Translations under genes and position numbers: made by a program
Notes under the pieces: model-generated
Seen by the model: only the letters and a program-made list of their open reading frames with translations
What the model was told of the DNA's origin: nothing
Databases searched by the model: none
Shown here: one piece after another, positions 1 through 11,277 of the stretch
How the letters are laid out: every line of letters starts with the position of its first letter
How positions within the stretch are numbered: the first letter of the stretch is position 1
From: Hybos culiciformis
Lineage: Eukaryota > Arthropoda > Insecta > Diptera > Hybotidae
NCBI GenBank assembly: GCA_964007475.1
Contig: OZ023274.1
Location: forward strand, 38,743,860-38,807,859
Direction of reading: 5' to 3'
Length of the DNA: 64,000 nt

Positions 1-186
1 TTTCCAGTTTTGGCTTCAGCTCATTTCACATAACTTTTTTTTTTCTTGTATGTACTTTGTTTTATGTTTTTTTCTTGGGTTTCACACAAAAATGTAATAA
101 ATTTAATAATAAAAAAAAATAATAATAATAGAAATAAAATAATATAAGATTTTATAGATAAATTTTTATTTTTTTTAAATTTTTAC
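1..186 (-). other. Intron segment at left window edge
   Basis: This follows the donor site of the exon ending at 187 on the minus strand (AAG|GTAAAA). It is A/T-rich with short AAT and poly-T runs and no supported exon. The next downstream exon of the minus-strand gene must lie left of the window. Confidence 0.5.
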
Positions 187-576
187 CTTATTTGTTATTT
201 GAGACATTTTTTCTGTTATCAATGCAATTGAACAATCAATATCAATTGGAATTCCACCAGTTGAAATTGCTGTTACAGCTGCTGTGGTTACAACAGTATC
301 TTGTATTAAATCTTCTTCTGTTGTGGTTATTATTGGAATATTTTTATGATTTTCATTTAAATTTAATTCCTTTATATTATTAACAATTTGATGATTGTCA
401 AAGTCGTCATCATCTTCTCTAATTATAATTTCAGCACAATTAATTGCTGATTTTGTTTTAATAATTTCAGTTATTGTTTTTGATCTAACATTATTATTTA
501 AAATTGATGAAGTGGGAAATTTTTGTGTTGGGTCATTTTTAATCAAATTAATTGAATTTTCTATTATAGATGTATT
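187..576 (-). CDS. Internal exon of large minus-strand gene (Klarsicht/KASH-like candidate), 130 codons
   Basis: This is an internal coding exon of 390 bp in phase 0 at both ends. It is bounded by a strong acceptor on the minus strand (T-rich tract then TTTTTACAG|AAT at 577/576) and a donor AAG|GTAAAA at 187/186. It encodes 130 residues beginning NTSIIENSINLIKNDPTQ and ending near MSQITNK. The content is Asn, Ile, Thr and Ser-rich with one acidic patch (REDDDDFDNHQ). No globular domain, signal peptide or membrane segment is visible, so it is probably a disordered linker. It lies 438 bp downstream of exon 1015-1347 and joins it in frame. Two plus-strand frames overlapping it (192-383, 395-628) are antisense shadows. 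The exon structure is well supported; the gene identity is inferred from the whole chain and is uncertain. Confidence 0.75.
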
Positions 577-1014
577 CTGTAAAAAGATAATTTTAAAATT
601 AATAAAATTGTCGAAAATTTTGTGTTAAAAAATCAAATAAAAGAAAAACTCTAAAATAACTTTGTCTAGCCATTTAATACAGTGTGGTTTGAAAAGTTGC
701 TTCTTAAACAACTTAACCGACATTAATATTAATTCTATATTTAATACTTGATTTTCCAAAAAAAAGTTTTCGTTCTTGTTTCAAAACAAACTTATAAAAT
801 AGTAGTTTGCGAATTCTTTACACTTCTCTAATTGTAATTCAAAAATTACAAAACAGCTTGAATAATATATCAGATAGAAATAGTGTATTTGTATTGATTT
901 TGAATCAATGAGGTCTGGATTTATCTTGAAAATGATTCTCAGAGTTTCGAAATCATAATTAAAATCCGGTTTTTTAACAAACAGTCAAAAATATTTAATG
1001 TAAAAGAATATTAC
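577..1014 (-). other. Short intron (438 bp)
   Basis: This is the intron between the minus-strand exons 1015-1347 and 187-576, with donor CAA|GTAATA and acceptor TTTTTACAG. It is A/T-rich and no other feature was seen in it. Confidence 0.7.
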
Positions 1015-1347
1015 TTGAATATTGCCATTAGAATCTGTTACAAAACCGTTACTCTCAATGCTACTTATATTTGTTAAATTATATAAATTAATTGATGATT
1101 GTTCAATAAAATTAATATTTTTGTCAATAATTGTTGATTGTTGCAATTTGTTTTCTTTGTCAGAATCATCAGCTGTAGTAGTATTTAATATTCTATTTTG
1201 TGATTCATTTTTAACATCGTTGTAGAGCCAACCTTCATCTTCTTCATCATCGTCTAATAAATCATCATCATTTTCATCAACATCATCATCATCATCATCG
1301 TCATAATCGTCTTCAGTTGTCGGTTGCTCACCATTTGATTTAAATGG
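1015..1347 (-). CDS. Internal exon with strongly acidic tract, same minus-strand gene, 111 codons
   Basis: This coding exon of 333 bp is phase 0 at both ends. The acceptor is a long T-rich tract ending ATAAATAG|CCA at 1348/1347, and the donor is CAA|GTAATA at 1015/1014. It encodes 111 residues starting PFKSNGEQPTTEDDYD. A highly acidic stretch follows, with a run of seven Asp, further DDD/DDDEEDE groups, then EGWLYNDVKNESQNR. The remainder is Asn/Ile/Ser-rich. The acidic run comes from a GAT trinucleotide array (plus-strand ATC repeats around 1240-1312), which could vary in length between individuals. The acidic tract could be a charged interaction surface; that is inference. The 1022-1225 plus-strand frame is its antisense shadow. 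Confidence 0.75.
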
Positions 1348-2602
1348 CTATTTATATTTTACCAATTTAAAAAATAAAAAAAAATAAAAAAGAAAATGAA
1401 AAATAAATTAAATTTTTAACTAAATAATTGGGTTCTTTAGTTAGATGGTTGCAAATATCACTATGAATATAAAATTCACTGTAATTATTCTCTGTGAATT
1501 TATTGGGTTTAATATTTATATATTTATATATTTATATATATGTTTGTAACTTACATATGTAAAAATTTTCACAAAGATTGAAATTGTCTTTAAAAACTAT
1601 TTTATTTTTGATAAATTTTTAATTATCAACAAAAAATTTGTTTAAATTTTGTTTATATTACTTTGTAAAATTGTTATTAAATGTTTGCTTGGAAAGTTTT
1701 TATTTTTGTTTTATTATCATGCAAAAGTAGGGAAAGGCTTCTGTTTGTCAAAATTGTTTACTTGAATGCTTAAGTACTCACTCGGCAATAAGCAAGTTAT
1801 ATGTGGATATTGAAAAATGTAAATAAAACCATAATATGTTTAACACAAAGTTTCATATTTTTGTAAGTTCGCAGTAATAAACTTCCTAATGTAAAAATAG
1901 TTTAAAACCCCATTAATTTATTTAATTATATGATTATATTGAACAAGTATGTAAAACATTTACTTAATATATTTTTAATACAAAAAAAAAGAAAATGCAA
2001 TAACAGTTATAGGAATTTCCTATATGAACATGCAAAAGGGAAACAACAAAAGAATGGCGCGCGAAATGATTAAATCGAATCGTGAACAATTAAAATTAAA
2101 TGATGATCAATTAATGAATTCAATTTTTTTTGAGATCGATGAGCTGAGCATACATAGTTTATAATAGTTTAATTAATAATAAAAACAAACATACACGTAC
2201 TTATGTATCTACATAAAAAGAAAGTCTTATGACTTATTTTCTCAATCTTAAAATTAAATTATGTTAATCCTATTCACTGAAAATTTGCATCTTCTTCGTG
2301 CTTTAATATTTCGAAGCAACATTAAGTTGTCATATACGCCCAGTATTTTTGCATGTAAAATTATTTTCCGATATTGATGACTTATGTACTGGTATTAAAT
2401 AAATTTTATAAAAACTGATTCATTGAGTTTATAGGTCAGATACTAGCAAAATATAAACTGAGCAAAATATCGACAATTCTTTGGGTTCGATGAATATTTA
2501 TGAACGTATTAAAAATTATTGCAATTAGCAGCTGCACTTAATGTTTCTTTACAAATATAAAATAAAAAAAAATTGTTATACAAAGAAAATTGTTTTGCCT
2601 AC
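1348..2602 (-). other. Intron (1.26 kb)
   Basis: This is the intron between minus-strand exons 2603-3382 and 1015-1347, with donor GAG|GTAGGC and acceptor ATAAATAG. It is A/T-rich, and I saw no further exon or named repeat in it. Confidence 0.65.
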
Positions 2603-3382
2603 CTCATTTGCTTGATTTTCTGTACCTAAATTAGCTTCATTATCTGTATCTGTGTGCTTAAAATAAAAAGTTGCACAATTTTTTGATTTACGATTTGATC
2701 GATTAAATTTTGATACATCTGTTTTACGCTGACGTTTTTTAATGCCTAATATTGGTGTAATAGCTGCTATATTACCATTTATTGTGTCTGCTAATAACGT
2801 TTGGGAACCATTAACCAGTTTTGGTGATAAGTGAATTAAATTATTTGATGCATTTAATTGTGATTTTTTATCAGGGCTAGATTTAATATTATATTCAATG
2901 GGATTTAATGAATTTTGTTCAGACAATGCACTTGCAATGTTAGTATTAGCAACAACAATTTTAGTAGAATCCATTTCAATTATTGGATTTATAATTAAAG
3001 CGTTATTATCTAAACATACTTTTGTTATAACTGATTGACTTAATGATGGTGAGCGTTTGATACGCTGTTTATTTAGTTTTTGCTGTATTTTTATATGAAT
3101 TGTTTCGTCAATATCACTACCCTCTGAATCGGCATCAAATTCAGTGTTATTGTATAAAAATTCTAAATTACCACTGCAGCTATTAAAACTTAATTCACCC
3201 CAATTACTATTATTTAAAATTTCTTGTTGCTGCTGACATAATCCAGGAGTAATAGTTGTTAATGAACAATCAATTTCGTCTTGATCAAGAATTATAATTT
3301 CTTCTGAACGTAATTGTGAAATATTATTTTGATCTTTAATAAGACGGTGCAAATCAACGTAGTCGTCGTTGAATGTATTACC
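2603..3382 (-). CDS. Largest exon of the minus-strand gene, 260 codons, disordered
   Basis: This coding exon of 780 bp is phase 0 at both ends. The acceptor on the minus strand is TTTTCTAG|GGT at 3383/3382 and the donor is GAG|GTAGGC at 2603/2602. It encodes 260 residues beginning GNTFNDDYVDLHRLIKDQ and ending near TENQANE. Features seen are an acidic opening helix, a Gln run (CQQQQEIL), an acidic segment (FDADSEGSDIDETIHIK), a basic Ser-rich segment (KQRIKRSPSLSQS) and a basic cluster near the end (GIKKRQRKTDVSKFNRSNRK) that could act as a nuclear-localisation or binding motif. No enzyme motif is present. It is separated from the upstream exon by only 110 bp. This length of open frame in such A/T-rich DNA is very unlikely by chance, so coding status is secure. 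Function is not shown by the sequence. Confidence 0.82.
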
Positions 3383-3492
3383 CTAGAAAATCGTAAATAA
3401 AATTGTTGTTTCATCAAACAAAAATATTGTTTAAAACAAAAATCCAAATTAATTATTATTTTTATTTTTTTTTGTAATAAGTGTGAAATTAC

Positions 3493-3669
3493 CTCAGATT
3501 TGTTATCATCAGTTGTTGTTGTAGTTGTTGTCTGTATACAACTGCTTAGTATCGCAATTGATGCATGAGTATTATATTCTGAATCAGAGTATCGAGCTGA
3601 TTTTGAAACTGGTTCATCATCTGACTCACTTAAAAGTTCATTGCACGATGATTCTTGACTTAAAATACT
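3493..3669 (-). CDS. Exon of the minus-strand gene, 59 codons, acidic Ser-rich
   Basis: This coding exon of 177 bp is phase 0 at both ends. The acceptor is ATTTTATTGCAG|AGT at 3670/3669 and the donor is GAG|GTAATT at 3493/3492. It encodes 59 residues opening SILSQESSCNELLSESDDEP, followed by a Ser/Asp segment with a short basic patch, and closing with a run of Thr (seven in a row) and DDNKSE. The SESDDEP stretch resembles casein-kinase-2 type phosphorylation sites (inference). It joins in frame to exon 27332-27664 upstream across a 23.7-kb intron and to 2603-3382 downstream across a 110-bp intron (3383-3492). Confidence 0.75.
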
Positions 3670-4905
3670 CTGCAATAAAATATAAAATTGAATAATTATT
3701 ATTTTGAAACATAAAATATATAGGTGTTAAAATGAGTAATCGTTTTTTTCTTTAAAATATTTATTATTATTAATAAATTGAAATCAATTATCTTTTATTT
3801 TCGCAATAAATAGGTTTTCTAAATTAAAAACATCTTCTTGAATTAAGAACAAAGAAAAAATAAAATATATTCACAATTTACACAAATTCATAGTAATAGT
3901 TTATTTCTATCTGGATTTTATATTCGTGTCTCTATCTTTTAATCTAATCCAGTCGAATTTTTGTAAAATTTTAATCATAATTGGACAGTTTAAAATAAAA
4001 ATTTTAAATGTTTAATAAAAACTTAATTGTAACGAATTGTTTTAGGGGAAGAAAAAAAAGTTATTTATTAACAATCAGACCTTAATTTTTGAATATTTAA
4101 AACTTGATGGTAAGTAGAATATGTAATAATACTCTCAGAGATTAGAAAAACCACAATATATAGTATTCATGAAAATATTTAAAATTAACGGCTTCTGTCG
4201 ACAAACATTAACTATTATTTCAAGATAAAATTTAACCACTAATTTGAATGCAAATTAAAAAAATTTCTTAATATTAATCGTCTTTATTAAAAAGAGAAAA
4301 ATTGTAAATTATATTTAAATAAATTTTTTTTAAATGAATGATTTAAGAAGGTTGCGAAAAGAAAATTAAAATTAGAGCATAAAATTATTCCATATAATAG
4401 CAGTATAATAGTATAATAGTGCAAATTCTAATGGAATAACTATTAAAAGGAAAATAAGATAATAGTATAGAGATCAAAGTCATTAACACGATATTAAGAA
4501 ATCTAATTGAATGAGAAATAAAAAATAAATTATTCTTGGCTAAAAATTAATAAGGTAATGGAAAAGAAATAAAATATTCACTTTAATGTCGGTCTAACTA
4601 CATGTTTTCATTTTTATTATTTTGAGAAAAAAAATTTTTTTTTTATTACGAAAATAAAATAATTTTATTTTTTTAGATCAAAGTTTTCAATGATTATTTG
4701 CTTGTACATAAATGTTGATTAGTTTTCATGATAGTATTTTATATTTATATTAAGTAAAACAATGCTTAGATATCATTGTAAGTGCTTATTACGCTCTGTT
4801 GGATAAAAATTGATCTATCGCATTTACTTAGATTCTTGCTACATAGGACAATTATAGACATTTACAATCGAAATATTATTATTATTATTTAAAATTTAAT
4901 ATTTT

Positions 4906-4992
4906 TAATAATTTTGAAAATTTAAAATTTGACCTTACAGTATACATAACAATTTAATAATTTTGAAAATTTGACCTTACAGTATACATAAC
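4906..4992. repeat. Short tandem duplication, period about 42 bp
   Basis: The segment TTAATAATTTTGAAAATT followed by a GACCTTACAGTATACATAAC block occurs twice in a row. The GACC motif is at 4931 and again at 4973. The first copy carries a 7-bp internal insertion (TAAAATT). It looks like replication slippage in intron DNA. Confidence 0.75.
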
Positions 4993-7211
4993 ATTAGAAG
5001 CAATTCCTTTAAGTCTTAGGCCTCATCGAAATTATCAAAATGTATTCATGTGCATTAATTTGGTAGCATTCGACGTATAATAAATAATATTTTATGTATT
5101 CATCATATATTAACATATAATATTAAATAGAAAAAACCGTCAAAAGAATTCGGTTGCTTTATTATGTAGAATCTTTAATATAAATTATTTTTTTTTATTT
5201 TGCAAAAACAAAAAAAATTATGTTTGAATACCTACATGAAATATATATTTTTTTTTTGTAGGAAAACTAACAGAAATATAATATCGAGATGAGTATCTTT
5301 GTACAAAAGGAATACAATAAACCGCGGAAATTTATTAAACTAAATAGATTTGCATAAATGATAAAAACATAGAGATTATCAAAATTGTTTGAACAACATA
5401 AAAAAAAAACGATCCATTCATATTAGGAATTGCTGTAATTTCTTTTATAACAAATAAATAATATTTTTAAAGTTAATAAACATTATAAGATAATTTATGT
5501 TAGGCTTTGTCACTAAAAAAAAATTATATAGAAGAATTATCTGAGATGACGAGCAGTTTGAAAACTATAACCAGATTTGATTATTTTACCCGCTGATTAG
5601 ACTTATTTGATATATTATATAATTATATATAGTAAACCTACTTAACAATTTTCTAAAATTGATTTTTTATATTTTTTAGAAATATTATAAATACTTGTTT
5701 ACAATAAATTCTATCATGATACTTTGATTTTAACAAACAATTAATTTTTTTGGAATATAAATCTACTTATTAAGCTAAAAGAAACTTATGGCAGTAAACG
5801 AATAAATGAAAAAGTCTGGCTGCATTTTCATTATAGGAAAAGAAAAGGATTCTACTTTCTATCTTGTGTAGTTATAAACTATATTATCTAACTAAGAATA
5901 TTTCTATGAATAAATTATATATTAAAATTGTTAAAAAAAAAGTAATTTAATCTGAGTGTATACATTATTTATTTAATAAAAAAACTTAACAATTCAAAAA
6001 TAGTTAACTTAAAAAAACTTAATTTAATCATAGATCTAGGTACATACATATACTTTCTTTTCATAAGGAAAAAAAAAACAATCTTGCATAAAGTTATTTT
6101 TATGTTGAGTTTATGGTTTGTTAATTTTTTTATGTCTTATTATTATGCATGCAAATTGACATAAAACATAACATCGCATAATATGAAACCGCACCACACA
6201 GTTATTAAACACTGAATATTGTTTTTCCTACCTCAAAAAAATGATAAAAATCTATCTGCCTGCCAATGATTCCACAATATGAAAAAGTTTTTAGCAGTCT
6301 ACTATATAGAGTTCAATTTATTAATTGAAAGAGTTTGCGGATTCAAATGAAATTATACAGATATATTAATAGAAGCTCCAAAAAAATATATAAGCAAATA
6401 TCTGATGCAACTTGATGCCTCTTAGTCAGCATCACGCTGAACTAATACAGTATAAGAAAAAGGGCTTAATGTTTTTTGTGGAAAGACATTGGATTTAAAA
6501 GTCGTCGTCTTTCAAACGTTTGTAATTTGGAATATTTTTCGTTATAGGTATAAATTATAATTTCAATAGCGCAAAACATTGGATATAACATATTCAAATT
6601 TTTTGACACTCCAGTTCAAAGCAAGCTCATTACTCTACAAATGTAAGCTACACACAATATCATGTTAGCTTAATCATGATTTTCTATTTCTGAATTTGAT
6701 TTATAAAAATTTCAATTCTGAACATAAAAATATAATTTATATTATGTTATATTGTGATTATTATAACTTTATTTAAAAATATTTTACTTTTAAGTTTTGA
6801 TGAAGTTTGAATAAATACAAAAATCTGATAATCACAACCGCACTATGGATTCAAACAACGATATAAATAAAAAAAAAATAATTGAATTCATTTCGAAAGA
6901 CATTTGAAACCAATCAAATCTAGTTTTTTTTTTGTTTTGTTAATTTTAATTACAGTGTTGGGAATAATATTTTTCTTAAAGAAAAAAAAATTAAATAATG
7001 TTTGTGGTTAATCAAAGAAATGATGTATATGTTTTTTGATTGGAATAAAAATTATTTAAAATATATGAATTTGAATTCATAGAGCAATTTTGTGTTTTCG
7101 AATTTAGAAGAAATTATATTAAATAGCCACATGGTTTTCGAAGAGGCAATATTAATTATAATTTCTTGCTTTATAGTTTTATCAAGTTTGGATAATTGAA
7201 ATAATAATAGT

Positions 7212-7258
7212 ATGCATAATACCTTGATATCTCATATAATGCATAATACCTTGATATA
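7212..7258. repeat. Short direct repeat, period 28 bp
   Basis: The 19-base string ATGCATAATACCTTGATAT is at 7212-7230 and 7240-7258. It is a local duplication with no coding role seen. Confidence 0.7.
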
Positions 7259-7658
7259 TGGCTTATTTAAACTTTTGTATAGCTTAGTTAAATAAAAAGC
7301 TTTGAAACTGGATTGTTGAGAGTTGTTAATAATTATTAAAAAGTATGAGATGAATGCTTGACAGAAAAAACAACTTGCAGTGCGCTTGTAAATTTATACT
7401 ACACCCTATAAGTTCATAGATACCACTCATGGCAATAAATTTCAGCATTAAGATAAGCTTAACTCACAAACTTTAATAATTCAACATAAATTGATATACA
7501 CAAGTGAATTTTGAATGAATAAAAATATTAAATTGTCATCGGTTGTTGATTTCGGAGACCTTTCTATTCTAAAAAAATAGTTAAAATTTTTTATTTGTCA
7601 CGACTTTTGTCAACATATTTCATTATTGTCATAAAAAAAAGAAATTCATTAAGTTTTA

Positions 7659-7942
7659 AAATCTTATAGGGCAAAAAATAAATGTTTCCATCAGAAGAAA
7701 GTTTAAAGAAGATAAACGTGACGAAAATAAATAAATTTGAACGATTCTTAAATCTGTGTGTTATATCTGTATTGACAGAACCTTCATAAAACCTTCACAG
7801 AAATCTTATAGGGCAAAAAATAAATGTTTCCATCAGAAGAAAGTTTAAAGAAGATAAACGTGACGAAAATAAATAAATTTGAACGATTCTTAAATCTGTG
7901 TGTTATATCTGTATTGACAGAACCTTCATAAAACTTTCACAG
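7659..7942. repeat. Near-perfect 142-bp tandem duplication (2 copies)
   Basis: Copy 1 is 7659-7800 and copy 2 is 7801-7942, directly adjacent and each 142 bp. Each copy begins AAATCTTATAGGGC and ends TTCACAG. Reading both by eye I find one difference (ACCTTCACAG versus ACTTTCACAG at the end). The near identity suggests a recent duplication or ongoing homogenisation, or possibly an assembly artefact. No open frame is carried. Confidence 0.9.
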
Positions 7943-10900
7943 AATGATCTAAAATGAATGTTCATTTAAAAATTTTAACTACGAACTATTTTTAATAAGA
8001 CCTAGAAATTATTCCTCTTGTTTTTAATTAATTTGTTCTAAAACTTTGGGTTTCTAAAATTGTTGAAAATAATACGAACTTTGATTTTAGATTTTTTGTA
8101 CAAGAGACGCAACAATTCTGCTTAATATTATGGATTGTAGATTATTAGTATCACTGCAACCTATATTCAAATGTTTTTTTTTAAAATAATAATAATAAAA
8201 AGTTTTGTTTTTCATATCTGATGATGATTTTTCAATTAAGGGTCTTAATATCACTATTCTCAATGTATAAAAAAGAGTTGAATTTAAATTTAATTAAATT
8301 TATATAAATTTAATTGATTGTAAAATGGAAATGGCTATTAAAAAACAGTCTCTTGATAATTTAATAAATTATAAATACCTATAGGTATATATACTATATA
8401 TATTTCTTCTGAGTTGGGAGACAATTTTTCTTTTAATCAAAATTGAAAAACAAAACATAAATAAGGAAATATCAAAAATATTTTTTTTTAATTGAAAAAA
8501 AAAAAACCATTAAGAAATTATTAAGTTGATTAAATTAATTTTTAAAGCAAACGAAAGATAAATGTTTAACAGGTTTAACATATCAAAAATCTCTGTGATT
8601 CCAGAAATATTAGTTATGAAAGTTTTTATTACATATAATTATTTTATTTAAGGGGTAATTGAACATATAATAGCTGTCATTAATATTTGGTTTGTAATTA
8701 AAAGTTTTCTCACTGTTAAAAGGTGCGTTTATAAACAAAAATATGTCAAATAAAATTGAAACCTTCTTTTTACCATTATTTTATGTCTATGTAAACACAT
8801 AAAAAAAAACATTATTATAGCCACATCAACTTTAATCGGTTAAAAACTAAAATATATCAAAAACTGCAGAGCTAATATTTTATACTTAAAATCTATAATT
8901 AACAAAATTGCTGCGGTCTAAGATCAGTATTGAGTTCTAGGAATTGGCAAAATGATGGTGATACTATATGTTTCGAAAAATTGTTCCAAATAGAAATTCT
9001 ATGATTTTACAAAAAAAATTTAAAAGTTGGGAAAGAACTAAAATAATTATTTATTACTATGGCGGATTTGCCGTAGTATTGAAACGTCATTTTCAATATG
9101 TCTGTTACTATTATTTTTTATTTTTTGCAAACTTTGGTTAGGTGTGGCATTCACTTAGATACGCACATAAATAATGGGCAATTTTTTTCCATTTCTATGC
9201 CATAAATAATTTTCTAGTTAAGTAGTCACAAAACATAGAATAACAAAAATTTTAGGATTAATAGTTTTCAGATAAAAAAAAAAAACCCTACATTTTTTTT
9301 TTTTTTTTACAAAGAAATCCATTTTACCTTGAATTTAACATAATAACGTTTTTATTATTATGAAAACATAAAAATTTTTTAATCTCTTTATTGAATTATT
9401 TTAAACAGAAATATATCAAAATCAGTCTAGATTATAAATTGTAATCTGTTAAAAAACTCATAAATAATGAAAAGTGTTAATAATGAACTTTTCATTAATT
9501 TTTATTTTTTTTTTTACATAAATGAAAACATATTTGTTACATGTATTTTTTTTTTTTTTATAAATTATGAATAAAATTTTCGTAAATCAAACCCACGATT
9601 TTGTAATTTGAGTGCAATGTGATTTTTATTATTATTAGTGTTATTATTTGTTTGCGGTTAAACATCTGAGGAAAATTCTGCGAAAAGTTATAAAACAAAA
9701 ATTAAAATTATATCCATCAATTATTATTATTATTATTAACAGAAACTTGCATAACTATATTCTTGGGAGAAAACGTCGTTTTGAATTTCATCAACCAATA
9801 TGAAGAAAAATGTATTTTCTTTAATTAAGTGCTTAAATCAAATATTGAATACAATTAAATAGCAATTTGGGCAGATCATTTGTAGAAAAAAGTTAAAGAA
9901 GGTAAAACGTTTGCCTATGGGCGTAGCTAAAATTGTTGTTCAAGTTAATTTTTAACATTATATTACTGTTTTGTATTAGAAACTCTAAATGTTTAATTTT
10001 ATTATAATTATTTGATACGTTCTATGATGACAGATATTTATTTGGTTTCTATTGAGTTGCTCCGTATAAGTCCAATGAATCTGAATGCCGCTCGAGAAAA
10101 GACTTTGTCAGAATATTGAACTGTAGTGGTTGGCTGTGAATGATTACGTCTTTGCTCACGGAATTAATTTAAATTATTTGATTACAATTTTAAGTGTTTT
10201 GATTAACACTTTTAATTTTGGATCCGCTATATTGAATTTACATTTGTTTTTATTTATACGGTATACATATAAAATTAAAAACATAAGTAATAAACATTTA
10301 TTTATATAATTAATTTATGATTTCCCTTGTAAATTTAATTTTGAAGGCAATAAGAAATAAAAACATTAACATAAATAAATATTAAATCGTAAATTAGTTA
10401 AGCTTAATAATTGTTTCGCTTCATTACTGGTATAATAATATTATTTGGAAGATTTCATTTTAAATTTTTTGTTTTGTTTATATCCAGTTTACATTAAATT
10501 CCATATGGAGTTAAGGAAATTGAATTGCAAATTGCAACAAATTTCACCTTTTTATTATTATCTGTATATATTGTGCACGCAATTTCTCATATATTATTTT
10601 TTTATGTATTATTTTAAGTAAGTCAATAAAAACATCTTAAGTTCAAGGCGATACTAAAATGACAAAAGAAAAACGCTCACGATCTAATATTTTGTTATGA
10701 ATTGCAAGAAAAAGAAATTATCGCAACAAAATACGAACTTGTGTTAATATTAGCATCATGCAAATAATTTTTGTCTCTTCAAAACTACAAGAAAAAAAAA
10801 ATTAGGATCAATAATATAGACATTATCATTAAAAACGGAAAATAAAATTAAAATACAAAAAAAAAAGTTTTTAATACTTTTATTTTATTTCATGACTAAA

Positions 10901-11003
10901 AATAATGAAAATTTATAACAAATTAAAATAGTGTTCAAGTCTGAGGAGAAAAGTCTTACTGCATTTTTAAATTGCATGAGGATCAAAAATTATTTTTATA
11001 TAG

Positions 11004-11277
11004 CAGGGGTGCTCAAAGGTTTATGTGTGGTGAGCCGCATGCATATAGCATAACAAATGCTTCTGAACTTGAAGGCACAAGAAACACGATATATGTAAAT
11101 CTGACTGAATTATTCGTGAAGTTTTTTCTTGATCCAAGATCTCCTTTTGTTTCGAATCTTATGCCTAACTGTGGTAATAGTATTTACATTAACGTTCCAT
11201 TAAATTTTTTGACTTATTTTTGTGTGATACATATTGTTTTATATATATTAATATATTGGGTGTACATCATAACATGA
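11004..11277 (+). mobile_element. Possible fragment of hAT-family DNA transposon (left terminus)
   Basis: The string starting at 11004, CAGGGGTGCTCAAAGG, then GTGAGCCGCAT at 11030-11040, has the form of terminal inverted repeats of hAT elements of the Charlie type (CAGGGGTGCTCAAA... followed by a GAGCCGCAT-like block). This is from family knowledge, not a search. No matching right terminus (GAGCACCCCTG form) was found nearby, so this would be a truncated fragment. An open frame at 10972-11277 runs through it. It encodes about 100 residues with no recognisable motif and starts outside the element, so I treat it as a chance frame. The right limit given is only where that less A/T-rich segment ends. 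Confidence 0.4.

Noticed and set aside
192..1225. Plus-strand open frames over 192-383, 395-628 and 1022-1225
   Set aside because: They are antisense to the spliced minus-strand exons and have Leu/Ser/Ile-rich shadow composition.
9055..9078. Small stem-loop TACTATGGCG...TGCCGTAGTA
   Set aside because: It is a short imperfect hairpin with no context; such hairpins are expected by chance in 64 kb.
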